Source: Alloascoidea africana (Eukaryota; Ascomycota; Alloascoideomycetes; Alloascoideales; Alloascoideaceae). From it: a stretch of DNA of 64,000 nt. The notes under the pieces are model-generated. The model searched no databases. It had not been told where the DNA came from and was given only the letters and a program-made list of their open reading frames with translations. The stretch covers positions 237,734 through 301,733 of the forward strand of contig JAKTTT010000024.1 in NCBI GenBank assembly GCA_030581615.1, given 5' to 3'. Both the position numbers and the translations under genes were made by a program. This document shows, piece after piece, positions 30,177 through 42,513 of this stretch; position 1 is the first letter of the stretch, and the number at the start of each line of letters is the position of its first letter.

Positions 30177-31750
30177 ATGTACCCCGGACAGCACCAGCCA
30201 CAGCGCAACAGCTACGGCGGCTACTACAACGCCCCGCCGCCCCAGCACCCCCGCCAGAGCTACTACGGCCCGCCCACGCCAGGCCCTCCGCCGCCCCAGC
30301 AGTACTACGGATCTCCGTCCTACGGCTCCCCGTCCTACGGCGCCCAGTCCTACGGGGCTCCTCCTCCCCCGTCCCCCGGGCCTTCGCCAAACCAAGCCTA
30401 CGGGGCTCCTCTGCCTGGATGGGGCGGAGGCAGCAGCTGGGGCAGTCCACCGCCGCCCCAGCCTCCTAGGCCTCACCAGTACAATTCCAATCCGCCTGCT
30501 CCTCCGTCCCGGCCAAACACGTTCCACCACAGCCCTCACAATAGCCAGTCCTACAACGGCAATGCCAACGGTAACGGTTATGGCAACGGTTACAACAACG
30601 GCAACACCAACGGTAACACGAATGGCAACATCGACCGAGGATACATCCCGCCAACCACTCCGCAGTTCTTTGGCCAAGGCTCGAGAAACACCTACCAGTA
30701 CTCCAACTGCCAGGGCAAGAAGAAGGCTCTGCTGATTGGCATCAACTACATTGGCCAGGCAAACCAGCTCAAGGGCTGTATAAACGATGTCCACAACCTC
30801 TCCTCCTTCCTGCAGCACGTGTACGGGTATAAGCAGGGAGACATGGTCATTTTGACCGATGACACCTCGAATCCACGGGCAATGCCCACCAAGGAAAACA
30901 TCTTGAGAGGCATGGACTGGCTGGTCAAGGACGCTAGGCCGAACGATTCTCTCGTGTTCCACTTCTCGGGTCACGGAGGCCAGACGGAAGATGAAGACGG
31001 TGATGAGGATGACGGGTACGACGAGGTCATCTATCCTGTGGATTTCCGCCAGAATGGCCATATTGTTGACGATCTGATGCATGACATCTTGGTCAAGCGT
31101 TTACCTCCTGGAGCAAAACTCACCGCTTTGTTTGACAGCTGCCACTCGGGAACCGCGCTGGATCTGCCCTACATGTACTCCACAAAGGGCATGATCAAGG
31201 AGCCAAGTCTACTGAAGGACACCGGGACTGGACTTCTCAATGCCTTTGGCTCCTATGCAAAAGGCGACCTGGGTGGTGTCTTCAGCAGCGTCACGACCTT
31301 GGCCAGGAGGGCCACGGGAGGCGATAGTGCAAGGAAAAAACAGCTCGAGACGAAATCCTCACCTGCAGATATCATTTCAATTTCGGGATGTAAAGATTCC
31401 CAGACCTCGTATGTCCTCTTTTTCTTCTTCTTCTTCTTCAAATGTTTCACTTCTTGCTTGCTAACTTGATATATAGCGCGGACGCTTCCATCAACGGGAC
31501 GGCCACAGGAGCCATGTCCAATGCCTTCATCACCGTTCTTTCTCAAAACCCCCAACAGAGCTACATCAGCCTATTGAACAACATGAGAGAGATTTTAAGG
31601 GACAAGTACGCCCAAAAGCCACAGTTAAGTGTAAGTCCCCTTGTGCTTTGTGTACCCAAAAATCAGTTTATTGATCACTAACCTACCCCAACGCATTCTC
31701 TTCTCCAGGCATCCCATCCAATTGATTTAAATATCCGCTTTCTTATGTGA
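30177..31750 (+). CDS. MCA1: Metacaspase (three exons)
   Basis: Exons 30177-31408, 31477-31630 and 31709-31750 give 475 residues. The first 170 residues are a Pro/Gln/Tyr/Gly/Asn-rich prodomain like that of yeast Mca1/Yca1. The catalytic domain begins at [11 protein letters not shown], with the catalytic His in FHFSGHGGQ (residue 266) and Cys in FDSCHSG (residue 322). Metacaspases cleave after Arg/Lys in a calcium-dependent way and act in stress-linked death and aggregate clearance. Intron 1 (68 nt) has GTATGT, GCTAAC and ATATAG. Intron 2 (78 nt) has GTAAGT, CACTAAC and CCAG. Splicing restores the family end [12 protein letters not shown]. Without it the protein would lack the final strands. 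The start codon follows a good TATA box. Confidence 0.95.
31409..31476 (+). other. Metacaspase intron 1
   Basis: GTATGT donor, pyrimidine-rich interior, GCTAAC branch site at about 31460-31465 and TAG acceptor. Joining gives [18 protein letters not shown], a conserved metacaspase block. Confidence 0.9.
31631..31708 (+). other. Metacaspase intron 2
   Basis: GTAAGT donor, CTAAC at 31678-31682 and CAG acceptor at 31706-31708. The final exon is only 42 nt including the stop. Confidence 0.9.
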
Positions 31751-32039
31751 TTATTGTACGTTATGTATAATGCTTGCTAGTGTGTTTGGTTTTGTTCATT
31801 ATGACCCCCCCTCATTATCATTATCATGATCGTTGTTGAAATCCATCTATTATCTCATTCCAGATCAGTTTTGCTGCGCGTAACTCTAATCATGGACCGT
31901 TTAAACATTTTTTTTTTCTTTTTTTGTTGTTTCTGCTTTCTGCTTTCTGGCTCGCCTATTTTTTAATCGTATATATCTTCGTACCGGTGCGCCTTGCACA
32001 TTTCGTCATCCTCCGAGTGTTTTTCTGCTTTTACAAGTA

Positions 32040-33008
32040 ATGCCACCACCAGCAAATCCGCCGACCTCTGGCATCTCCGTGTTGTTTTCAACGCTGTTTG
32101 CCCAGATCCGCTCTCGTATCTCCAGACTCCTTACATTCTTTACAAACAGCCTGGCACGGCTGGGTCTACTGGATCCAGCACAGCGAGAAAAAACTTACGA
32201 TGAACTGGTGAAAAGCCTTACGAAACAAGACATTCTACGCGAATTCCCAGATGTGATTTCTGCAACTGTGTTGAATTCTTCTCGGTGCTCTTCCCAATCC
32301 GAACTGGACGAGAAGGATTCCGTGCTGTTTGCAGGTCATAACGATGAACAAATCCGACTGATGGACGAAATGTGCATTGTACTGGATTATAACGATAGAC
32401 CAATTGGAGCGGGAAGCAAGAAGGTGTGCCATATAATGACAAATATTGAAAAGGGTCTACTGCATCGTGCATTTTCAGTTTTCCTTTTTAACGACTCTGG
32501 GAAATTGTTATTACAACAACGCGCCGATGAAAAAATCACTTTCCCGGGAATGTGGACAAACACATGTTGTTCACATCCCTTGGCCGTTGCATCGGAGGCA
32601 GGAACAGGAACGGATTTGAACAGTGCTATTGAGGGCGTTACAAATGCGGCGCAAAGAAAATTGGATCATGAATTGGGAATCAAAGCGGAGCAGATCCCTT
32701 TACAAAAATTCAAGTTTTTAACACGGATACATTACAAGGCACCAAACAATGCGGATCCCAAATGGGGGGAACATGAAATCGATTATATTTTGTTCATACG
32801 TGCAAATCCCGAGTTGAACCCGAGTCCAAACGAGGTTAAAGATCATAGATATGTCTCTGCAAATGAGCTTAGAAACATGTTTGAAAACCCAGACTTGTCT
32901 TTCACCCCATGGTTCAAACTCATTTGTGAAAATTACTTGTTTAAATGGTGGTCAGATATAGACGGCGCTGAAAAGTTTTTCGACCCAGAAATCATCCATA
33001 TGGTTTGA
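32040..33008 (+). CDS. IDI1: Isopentenyl-diphosphate delta-isomerase
   Basis: A 322-residue enzyme that interconverts isopentenyl and dimethylallyl diphosphate in the mevalonate pathway, feeding sterol, ubiquinone and dolichol synthesis. The Nudix-type fold shows GLLHRAFSVFLFN, LLLQQRADEKITFPGMWTNT, the catalytic Cys in TCCSHPL (residue 177) and the metal/catalytic Glu region WGEHEIDY (244-246). It ends with FTPWFKLICENYLFKWW, typical of eukaryotic IDI. The first 50 or so residues are an extra hydrophobic/basic extension compared with the 288-residue budding yeast protein, and may be a targeting or membrane-associated tail. A TTTCTG hexamer run lies in the 3' flank (33029-33057). Confidence 0.95.
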   Translation: MPPPANPPTSGISVLFSTLFAQIRSRISRLLTFFTNSLARLGLLDPAQREKTYDELVKSLTKQDILREFPDVISATVLNSSRCSSQSELDEKDSVLFAGHNDEQIRLMDEMCIVLDYNDRPIGAGSKKVCHIMTNIEKGLLHRAFSVFLFNDSGKLLLQQRADEKITFPGMWTNTCCSHPLAVASEAGTGTDLNSAIEGVTNAAQRKLDHELGIKAEQIPLQKFKFLTRIHYKAPNNADPKWGEHEIDYILFIRANPELNPSPNEVKDHRYVSANELRNMFENPDLSFTPWFKLICENYLFKWWSDIDGAEKFFDPEIIHMV

Positions 33009-34039
33009 ATTCCCTGACCTCATCATCTCTTTCTATTTCTGTTTCTGTTTCTGTTTTGGCTTTGAATCAAGACTGAAACAGCAAAGGAATGCACATACAT
33101 AGAGCGGAGGGAAGATCCTAACAAAAGCCCGTCCCTAGGGAAAACTTTATACCATGAACAACAACAGTGTTTAATACCGCCTTTTTCTTGTCTTGTCATT
33201 GCTCCTGCTTTTATAATATACGCTTCTGCTTCCATATCCCGTCCCAATTTCACTTCTCCTTTCAAAGTATTAATCACACCCTCTTTGTTTTTTTTTAGTA
33301 AGACTATAATATATGTTCACTTTCATGTATATTTGTACCTAAACCGCAAACTCAATAGAAACCCACAAATTGTGTAACTTTTAGATATGACGCATGGTGG
33401 GAAAGTAGGCAAGGGAGTCAAGTCAATTCGAGAGGAGAAAGAACCCTGGATGATAACAAAGAACGATGGGGTTTGCATCCACATAAAAAAGTCCAAAACG
33501 TTTTTGGTAATCATGGTCTAGATCAAACATCGTATAGGAACTTCTATGCTCTTACAATCCTGGCTAGATTCTGCGGTAGGTCATCACTATGCAAATCGAA
33601 ATTTCATTGCTGTTTTCTCTTCTTGCTCCAATATAGCCGCAAAGTATGTGCCCATTTTACACAAGGTGAGATAAACTAACTGTACAGTATAAATCAATAT
33701 CAACTGTCACAACTTCACTATATTCACAGGTATAATCATATGCAATAAAACATAAATCAATTGAAAAAGGACATTAAACATGTAGTTGTAATTAGATTCA
33801 AAAAGAACAAAAAAAAAAAAAATTATGCTATAAAAGAACAAATAAAATTTGTGAAACTTGCAAATATATTGAAAACTCTTCTCCCCCATAGTAATGTATA
33901 ATACTGTACGACGTTTGATGATTTGTGATAAAATGTTGATTAGGTGGGTATCTTGAACTGGTAAAATTTGTAAAATCAAGGGTTATGCCAATAATGTAAG
34001 CTAAAACATGATGATGATTCAAAAGTTAGAAATGTTTGA
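33009..34039. other. 1 kb intergenic region
   Basis: It holds the TTTCTG hexamer run just after IDI1 and otherwise AT-rich sequence with a poly-A tract at about 33800-33825. No gene is seen. Confidence 0.5.
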
Positions 34040-34453
34040 TCAAAAAACCTGTTCAGTTCCAGAATGAATAGAACATACTGCTATTACTAATGTACAGATT
34101 GAAATAAATGGACTCAATTTCTCGCCAAAAATGAGAAGTGATCTAAAGACTTTACAAGTCCCTGGTCGTTTTACCCCTATGAGAATCGATGCAGTTGTGT
34201 TTAATTGTTTTGTTTTCGTGGCTATGACATGTGGTGGTGGATCAACTTTTTCTTCCCATTCTGGTTCCAATGGCTCCTTTTGTGAAAAATCCCGCTCCGT
34301 ACAGTGGAGATAGGTGCTTGCACATATCAAGAACAGGACAAGGAGGACCACGGACTGGATATTTAACAGTATTCTCTGGATCGCTTGTGTTGGTTCGAAA
34401 TTATGGATTTGTGGTTCTGTAAGGAGAACCAAAAAAGATGAGACAAAAGCCAT
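34040..34453 (-). CDS. KSH1: Kish (KSH1/TMEM167)-family small membrane protein; exon structure unresolved
   Basis: Kish proteins are about 72-residue, two-helix membrane proteins of the early secretory pathway. On the minus strand, ILLNIQSVVLLVLFLICAST followed by YLH matches the first helix of Ksh1 (pattern LFNFxSLLxVILLLICxCxYxH). GEKLSPFISICTLVIAVCSI matches the second helix after the family GERxSPY motif. Both halves are in the same frame and separated by about 55 codons, longer than in the family, so an intron probably lies between them. Another probably precedes ILLNIQ, since CAG sits just before that block and the family Met is close to it. I could not fix the splice sites. The listed start (ATG at 34453) is only the first in-frame ATG. 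TATATA occurs upstream near 34510-34520. Confidence 0.6.
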   Translation of the reverse strand: MAFVSSFLVLLTEPQIHNFEPTQAIQRILLNIQSVVLLVLFLICASTYLHCTERDFSQKEPLEPEWEEKVDPPPHVIATKTKQLNTTASILIGVKRPGTCKVFRSLLIFGEKLSPFISICTLVIAVCSIHSGTEQVF

Positions 34454-35296
34454 TTCGGAGTGGTTGTGAAAGCTCTTCTTGCCCAAGTCACAACAACGTA
34501 GCGACGGACCAATATATATGTATCACAGTTTATCCATAATCCCACGATGGTGGTATCATATTTTTTAGCAATATGGTGATGAATTTCAGATATAGCTGTT
34601 GAACGGAAAAACTGGGCGGTTAAGTCAGACCACTGTCCCCGTCGCCCAAGCGTCCACGGCATATATAAACACCCACATTGGAAAAATGGAGTATGCCACC
34701 CTACTTGAGACAGAGCTACCAAGGCCCGTTCACATATGAGACAAAAACAGGAATTTTTCTTTGGTCTTGCCCTTCTAGAAGAGGTTTAAATCTCGATTCT
34801 CATTACTCGTATATCCCTCTTTTCTAATAGCTGTTTGTGTCATGTGGGATGCACATTGTCAGTTGCAATCCGCAAGGATGGATCTGGAGCTATTCCCACT
34901 AAATTCCATGACCTCGTGTCCTGCCGCCGTGTCACGCTGGGAGAAGCAAAAAGAGGAGATTATGGTAGGTAGCCAGAACCAAAAATCATACCATTTCCCA
35001 AAATATTCCTTCTCTCTCTTGGATTGGTGTAGATGTTGATCAAAAAAATCGTTATCGTGCTCCAGGGCTTATCTCCTTTGGTAAAAAGTCCCAAAGTGCG
35101 GGTAACCATCCTGAAGCATGTCCACATTTCTGGTGCAGAACCCCCCATCTCCAACATCAGAATTGATCTTCAGGAGAGGCCAAAATCTATAATTCCAAAT
35201 CTCCTGTGCTTTTCTCTTCTCTTCTTTTCTCCTCTACTGTTTCTTTCTCCTATTTTCATTTTCTTTTCATTAACGCTGAAACATTGACTCGATACC
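34454..35296. other. Intergenic between the KSH1-like gene and URA6
   Basis: It contains ATATATAA-like sequences at 34510-34520 and 34660-34668 and a pyrimidine-rich URA6 leader (35205-35270). A 66-codon open frame at 34842 (+) ends near a GTAGGT and has no downstream partner exon that I can find. Confidence 0.4.
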
Positions 35297-36074
<778 letters not shown>

Positions 36075-37402
36075 CTGATCTCTCAGAGTACTTTGCTTTT
36101 TTTTTTTTTTTCTTATTCTTCTTATCTAGAGAATTAGAAGAGAAAGTGGAAGGAAATGTTTTTGTTCCTCTTATATATGTTGGCGTTCGCATTAGACGTA
36201 AATTTTAAGAGAAAAATTGTGTATGTACGTACATACGCTTACAAAAGTAATTCATTTTTAAGAAATTTGACAATTGAGTTTCGGTAACTTATTGGATTTT
36301 TAAAAAAAGGTCTCGAATTAATTGATTTTTCAGTTGTACGTTGGGGAGATCTTGATTTTACAACACATAAACAGTTTACGATAAACTGAAAGGATTTTCT
36401 GGTCCAATTGGAAAAAGAAGAGAGGAAACACTTAGAGAATTGTGTTTCTGGAAAGCCTATTGTAAGTGTATCTTGATGAACAGGGTTGTAAGGATGATTT
36501 GTTGGAGTTGTATACTGGGTATTTGCTCCAACACATATCTCCACTACTCTCCACACTGCTGATTCTTAGAACTTTGATACAAGGAAGTGATACCCAGCCA
36601 AGGGTTTTATTTAACCATTCAGTAGGTAGCTCCCCTTTTTGTTTTTTGCTTCCTGTCTTTTGAAATTGGAATCGGAATTCTGTGAATGGTTTTGTGTCTA
36701 TATGATGGTAGCAAGCGCCCTATTCTTGTTTAATCAACAGCGCTTAAGCCAGGAACCCCCTGTTGTGATGTTTTCTAGCATTACACCATATTCTTTGGCA
36801 TTTCTTGGCGTGACATGTTTTCTTCCATGGAAGAATAGGCATCGCTGATCTCTTTTAAGTTTTTGTTCCCCAGTTTGTTCTAAGCCGATATTGTTCCGTG
36901 ACACCCCGATATTTTGAAAACTTTTTTTAAAACCCTCGAAGAAAACGGCTTATTCTTTGCGTATGTGTCAATCAATTCCATGACTCTCGAGTTCCAAGTA
37001 CAATCCCCACTCTTTGCAAGTAGCCTCCCCGAGTGGGGGCGCAACAGCTCGCAAAGTTGTATCAAAAAGTCTAATACCAGATTCATAAAAGATAAATGCT
37101 TCTCTTGTCTAGATAGTGATTGTCACTTGACAACTTGTATTCGAAACATTGAAATTTCAATGGTCTAGCATCCAAAGCGAAACCGATATTGATAGAAGCC
37201 TTGTACATTGACGTCATCCAAATTCCAAAAAGGGTAAAACACGGAAACAAGATAATTATATTCGTTTAAATTAAACAACTATTAATTCTATTAAAAAAGT
37301 AACTGCATCTCGAGGATGTGATCTATTCATCAAAATTACAACTCCAAACGCAAATTCAAATTAATAATAGCATCCACACCATTTCATTCAGTAATTATTG
37401 GA
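36075..37402. other. 1.3 kb intergenic region between convergent genes
   Basis: A T-rich terminator-like run at 36098-36113 follows URA6. Short open frames on both strands (for example 36914-37168 +, with several Cys/His near its end) show no family signature. Confidence 0.4.
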
Positions 37403-38374
37403 TCAGGAAATTGATCCCAAAACGTTATTTTTGTCCTCGTTAAGAGTAATAATAGGCGTATTTCTCCTCGTTGTTGTGATGGTCTTCTGACCTTCTGCCT
37501 CTAACTCATCATCCAGGTTGAAAACATCCGAATAAGCTCTTGACTCTTTTGAAGAATCATTTTGAGAAGCTGTAGAGTTTTGATGTTTGCGTTCAAACTT
37601 TCGAGGTACTGATAAGTCTATACTTTGAAGAGATTCTCTTGTTTCAGTGTTCTTACCAGTAATGATTTTAAGATCTGCTTGATTGCTATTGCCACCGTTT
37701 GAACCAAATGTGTAGCACTCGACACCATGAATGATGCTACCATTATAAGGATAATCTTTCTGTGCAAAAATTATCGACTCTCTTAAATTGCCATTCTGGT
37801 CATAGTCATCTGATACTGAACCCACTTCTCTTTCTGTTACTGTGAAAGCATGGAATTCGCCATGATCTAGAGGATGCTCTGTGCCATTCAAGGTTTCAAC
37901 AGGTGTATTGTTCGCGCCATCACCAACACTAGTTGTCTTCTTTTCCTCATTTATGGAAAAGAGGCTAGGTCGAAATGTTATAGTTGTTCCAGCGGTTGTG
38001 ATTTTGAGATCATCATAATCGTCCTGTAGCACTTCTTCACCTTCTCCTTCGTTAGAGTCAGAACCAGAATCTGAATGGGAACCCAAGTCCGAATCCGTAT
38101 CTGATGATGGCGCCGTTGTGTCTAAAGTCGTTGCCTTCATGGCTTTTGCCAGTTTGTCCTCATCCAGGCTTTCATAACATTCTTGAAAATTGAATTTTTG
38201 AAACTTTCTGCGAATGTAAAAAGGGTTGTTCCCAATCAACTTGATGTTTGTGTCGGATATAGATCTGTCACTATCATGATGATGACCAACACACTTGGAC
38301 GCTTCATTTGATGACAATGGATCTACAGTTGATGGCTTTCGTGAGGAATTATTACTTTGTGGTTCAAGTTCCAT
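37403..38374 (-). CDS. Acidic protein of unknown function (323 residues)
   Basis: From the ATG at 38374. The N-terminal 100 residues include a Lys/Arg-containing block (NNPFYIRRKFQKFNFQECYE), then a Ser/Asp repeat-like acidic stretch, and a middle region with beta-strand-like hydrophobic patches (TTAGTTITFRPSLFSI). Many Ser/Thr sites near acidic residues look like casein kinase 2 targets. No enzyme fold or membrane segment is visible, and I do not recognise it. It has normal coding composition and sits alone between two intergenic regions. Confidence 0.65.
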   Translation of the reverse strand: MELEPQSNNSSRKPSTVDPLSSNEASKCVGHHHDSDRSISDTNIKLIGNNPFYIRRKFQKFNFQECYESLDEDKLAKAMKATTLDTTAPSSDTDSDLGSHSDSGSDSNEGEGEEVLQDDYDDLKITTAGTTITFRPSLFSINEEKKTTSVGDGANNTPVETLNGTEHPLDHGEFHAFTVTEREVGSVSDDYDQNGNLRESIIFAQKDYPYNGSIIHGVECYTFGSNGGNSNQADLKIITGKNTETRESLQSIDLSVPRKFERKHQNSTASQNDSSKESRAYSDVFNLDDELEAEGQKTITTTRRNTPIITLNEDKNNVLGSIS

Positions 38375-39359
38375 CTCTAGAATTCCTTTTTTTCGCTTTT
38401 ATTGTGCAAGTAACGCTCAAAAAATGAAAAACAAAAGATTGGAACGAGGCAAGGTTACAAACAGATTTAAAGATTGAGGGGGAGGTATGAATGCCACTTC
38501 CGGCGATTTCCATTTATCTTTATAACAACATTGGCTGGTCATCTAGAACACACCTAATCAAAAAGCAACTCTCATTGTTGTTTACAAAGACCAGCATCTC
38601 GAACTTAACAAAGAAGGTTAAACCAATTAATGTGCTTCAAGAGTACCAACATGATCAGTTTCAGTGAACAAAAATAAACCAGGCTGGGGAAGCATAGGCA
38701 CAGATGACATTGACGTAAGTTGTACCTGCTTTTTTAACCCCCTTCTTTATTGACATGGCCTGGGAATAAAACCACAGTGAGAAATGTTTCTACTTAAACT
38801 TTGAAGAAGGTTTGTTACTTAGGACCGTTTTTACAGTCTTTTTTCTTTTAGAGTTCTCCTCATAGCTGGCTCATTAAATTTAAGCACTATATACTACATT
38901 GATGTCTTTTCCTAAGGTTCGAATGCAATTCGACGCTTGGACAAAGGCGAAGACAAGCTTGTGGGGATGGATGGTGTTGATAACCTGGATCACTAATGTC
39001 AATCTACAGCATCGTGTGCACCAAACGATGTTGTTGAAAATGGTCATTTGAAAGTCGTATACATGTGTGAATGAGGGACTCACTCATTCGCTCTATGAAA
39101 GGTGTATGTTAACTTGATGGTCAAAAACGCCAAAGTCGGCAATTTGTTTATCAAGTCTCATGACAGTGGTGCAAACAAAATGCATCTCTAGATGAAGCTA
39201 AAGAAAAATATAAAGACAAAAGATACAAATGGATCAGTAAAGGACCCTCTTAATAGAAACGAACAAAAAAAGGCATCATAGCATTGATCTAAAACAACGG
39301 TTGAAAATGCGAAGCGCCAGCGCCAAAAACCCAGTGCCAATATAAAATAAAGTCCAGCT
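38375..39359. other. Intergenic region, about 1 kb
   Basis: Upstream region of the acidic protein gene and 3' flank of the next minus-strand gene. No gene or RNA is recognised. Confidence 0.5.
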
Positions 39360-40007
39360 CTAGGAGTACGGGTTTTTCATCTGGTAAGCCCCATATACTG
39401 ATGGTTGATGATTGGTAACATTTCTTGATTCTAGAGTATTGCTTCTGGTGGATTTGCAAGAGATATCTTTGCCTTCTTCTTCCGATAGTTCAATCTTGTT
39501 GATGCTATCATTCCAATGCGGTTTTTCCTTCTTGTAACTTGGTGGTCTGTCCATGTCCTTGTCCTTGTCCTTGTCTGAGAAAAAGATTGTGTTGCTTTGT
39601 AGCTCTGGATAAGAAATGGAAAAATGTTGAGACATTTTTTTAAGGAAAGTGTCTTCGCGGTATCTGTTGTTCTGTTTTTCCAGATCTTCATCTGGATTGT
39701 GTTTTGAACAACAACAGCAACAAAGAGCAGCCATCCCGGTGACACCTCGACAGCACTGGACAAATGCCCAGACGCACCAGAAGATAATGAGGCCGCATAC
39801 GATGATTCCCGCGATTGAAAAAGCTTTACATCCTGTGCTATTCATACAAGTCTCCCATGATTCGAAAGGTCGTAGTAATGAAGCAACAGTTTCTGTTATA
39901 TTTCTTTTGTGAAGCAGCAGCATTGGAGACGGAGATGGTGATGGCGTTAGTTGCAGCGGCAGTGTCGAAGGGAGCCCCGATAAAAGTGGTGATATTGTTG
40001 TGGTCAT
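39360..40007 (-). CDS. Single-pass membrane protein with Cys-rich juxtamembrane segment (Pin2-like)
   Basis: 215 residues from the ATG at 40007. A Ser/Pro-rich N-terminus with an N-glycosylation site (NIT) precedes one membrane helix at about 62-85 (AFSIAGIIVCGLIIFWCVWA). The helix is followed by Cys-rich sequence (FVQCCRG, then five Cys in a row), likely palmitoylated. The cytosolic tail is charged, with an Asp-Lys dipeptide run (hexamer repeat near 39550-39580) and an RPPSYK motif, which resembles a PY-type ligand for Rsp5-class ubiquitin ligases. This arrangement resembles the fungal Pin2 family of exomer-dependent plasma-membrane cargo, but the link is tentative. Confidence 0.6.
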   Translation of the reverse strand: MTTTISPLLSGLPSTLPLQLTPSPSPSPMLLLHKRNITETVASLLRPFESWETCMNSTGCKAFSIAGIIVCGLIIFWCVWAFVQCCRGVTGMAALCCCCCSKHNPDEDLEKQNNRYREDTFLKKMSQHFSISYPELQSNTIFFSDKDKDKDMDRPPSYKKEKPHWNDSINKIELSEEEGKDISCKSTRSNTLESRNVTNHQPSVYGAYQMKNPYS

Positions 40008-41875
40008 CTTGAAGATTGTTGATATGCGAAAGTTTATGTGTCTAAATGAAAGTGCTGGATCTTTTGTTTAATGAAATGGAAAACAGATCCTAGAAGTGAA
40101 AGAATGACATGTATCGATGAACTATACAAAAAGCAGAGTTTAGAGAGAGAGAGAAACCAGCTCTGTAAAGATTGAGAAACAATAGGAAAAAGAAGAAGAG
40201 GAAAACAGTAGAGCGAAATAAAAAAAAAAAGCACCTATGATTTGAGGAGGTTTAGTATCTACGCTTGCCTAAATGCCAAGTTCCAAATGCCATTTCCAAT
40301 GTCTTATGTCTTATGGCTATAAAGGAAAAGTAGGCGTTAAAATGATAACCAGCTGCACTTTACAGGTGGTGTTGAGAATTCAGAGTTTTAATCTGTAACG
40401 CGCAAATGTTTTAGATTTTTTCAACCACCTCCAGTATAATGTGAGCATTGAGGGAAATGACAAGTAAGCCCTTGAGGCCATTGGATTTACTTTCCATTAC
40501 ATTTTTGGTTTAGACCTTGCGTTTTGAAACAGAAGAAGCATAAATTGTTCTATTTCTCCAGGGACAATTTAATACCATCTTTAATCTCTTCCTATTTTGT
40601 ATCTTTTTTTTTTCTTTTTCACAATCATCAGTGCTTGTGTGTCTTGGGATATTTAATTGTAGCTCTTTTCACAATAAGAAACATGATTCAAGGAAACAGA
40701 GACAAAGCAAAAGGAGGAAAGCTTGATGAACATTGCAATGTCTCAGGAACCGGAAAACCTGACCAAATCGAATGGAAACAAGTTCAACCTTGTTGGATCA
40801 AAACTTAACAAAAACGTGCAAGTGCCATGAGACTCATTACAAAGGCTCTTGTTTCTGGTGGTTCACCAACTACAACATACGAGACTTTAATCAAGAAAAA
40901 AAGTCTTTGGGGGCCTTGACCTTCACAACTGGTATTGAACGAGATTAATGGGGTAGAAAAAGTCCACCACTGCTTGTTATAAAGCTGACGCGTGAGCGCT
41001 CTCCTCTGAGACAGAGATGAGGCGTACTTTGTAAGTAAGCCACTTGTTTCCAGACACCTACCTAGCTTTAACTGTAAATCCAAAAAGCCAAAGTCAGAGC
41101 CAACCAAAAACCCGGCATTTCAGGGGCAATCTAGGGCCAGTGGTAAGGGAATCAGAGCCGTTCTTGATCATTTTTGACCGTAGTGTGGTCAAAGAAAAAA
41201 GAAGGTGTATGCTTTTCAATTAGGATCAATGCCTTACTCAGGTGCATGGTTTCGGATTTCGATGAGTTCATCATATTTCCAAGTCCTATAATATCCATTT
41301 TTATCTTTTCTTTTTTTCGTACAGAGAAATTGGCTCAAATTATGGGGATTGTTTTGGTCGGTAGAGGCAAGTTATCTTGTATGGCCTTTGTCTTTCAGTG
41401 TTTCCAATTTTTGATCACATTGGGATTCACGCATTACGGAGTTGTATAGCAAGTTTGTTAAACCGAGCATTTCGAAAACATGAATACAAATATGGAATGG
41501 TTTGTTCTACGTTCATTTGTAGTAGACGTCTAGATTGTACTTTGCTGGAGATGTTTCTTTCAAGTGTTTGTGTTTCACGGTCTAATTAAAGACCAAAAGT
41601 AAAACACCGGGCAAGTTTTAGATGTGATTAAAACACAGAGTATTCATTCGAACGCGATTGAATCCATTAGAGGCTACATACTGTTCTCATGATAAGCGGA
41701 GCATGATATCCCGGGTATTGAGTGAGTCTCTTCTCGGTTTCGGGACACTGATTGTCCTTGAGATATCCCGAATTTGGTTTACTCATTCTCCAGTACACTG
41801 TCTCTTGTAAATGCGAATGGGTTGAGGTTGATTCCAGTTCACAATGATTGTGTATTCATACTTCAATCTCATGCT
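40008..41875. other. 1.9 kb intergenic region
   Basis: Between the Pin2-like gene and MED31. Short open frames at 40524-40808 (+), 40805-41107 (-) and 41174-41449 (+) lack family signatures. A pyrimidine run followed by CGTACAG near 41305-41324 could be an acceptor site, but no partner exon was found. Confidence 0.4.
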
Positions 41876-42513
41876 TCAGCTGACAAATATAGAAGGCGCC
41901 TTGCCATTAGAGAGCTCAGAGCCTCCCGTTTCGCGTTTCTGCTCTGGATTTTGCTCCGTTTTAATTTCGTTCTGGCCATCATTAGAATTAGTGGTAGCAA
42001 GTTGTGGTTGTGGTTGTGTCTGTTCTTGTTCTTGTTTCCTCGTCCCAATGTCCGATGGCACATTCAAAGCATCTGGATCTTGTTTCCATTTATCTATCAT
42101 GTCTGTGAGCACCAGATGGACTAGATCTGTGCGAGTTATCTCCGTCCGGAACTTTTCATTCTGGAGCAAAGTTAGGATGTGGAGACAGTCTGGGTATCTA
42201 AAGAAGAGTCCCAGCACGTTAGCCAAAAACACTGGGAAACGGTTTTAGTATACTACACTCACACCAAAAACTTTGCGTATTTGGGATGTCTCCAGTATTC
42301 GAGATATCGGAGATAGTTGAGAAACCTGGGATCCTGTAGAAATTTGTTCTGTGCCAGGAAGTTGACATACTGGAGATTCGCGAGGGCCTGTACAAACTAG
42401 AAAAAAAAGGCAGTTGTGTAAGCAAATAGAAGCAACAATGATTTGGCAGTGATTGTGGTTGTGCCCACCTCTAGCTCGACTTCCCATCTTGTTGGCTGTT
42501 CAGCTTCCTCCAT
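41876..42513 (-). CDS. MED31: Mediator complex subunit 31 (Soh1), three exons
   Basis: Exons (minus strand) 42513-42469, 42396-42263 and 42197-41876 encode 166 residues. Med31 sits in the middle module of Mediator, which bridges activators to RNA polymerase II. The conserved core is unmistakable: [60 protein letters not shown] and TLLQNEKFR. Exon 1 supplies the start through VELE. Introns are 72 nt (GTGGGC donor, T-rich, CTAG acceptor) and 65 nt (GTGAGT donor, GGCTAAC branch, TTTAG acceptor). The C-terminal 60 residues are a Gln/Glu/Pro-rich extension beyond the usual core. The Leu of LAQNKF is a CTG codon, which argues against CTG-Ser decoding. Confidence 0.95.

Noticed and set aside
29645-31082. 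Long minus-strand frames over the SPOUT and metacaspase genes
   Set aside because: Same GC effect and antisense of conserved catalytic motifs.
38905-38935. Another GGTTCGAAT resembling a B box
   Set aside because: No cloverleaf can be drawn around it.
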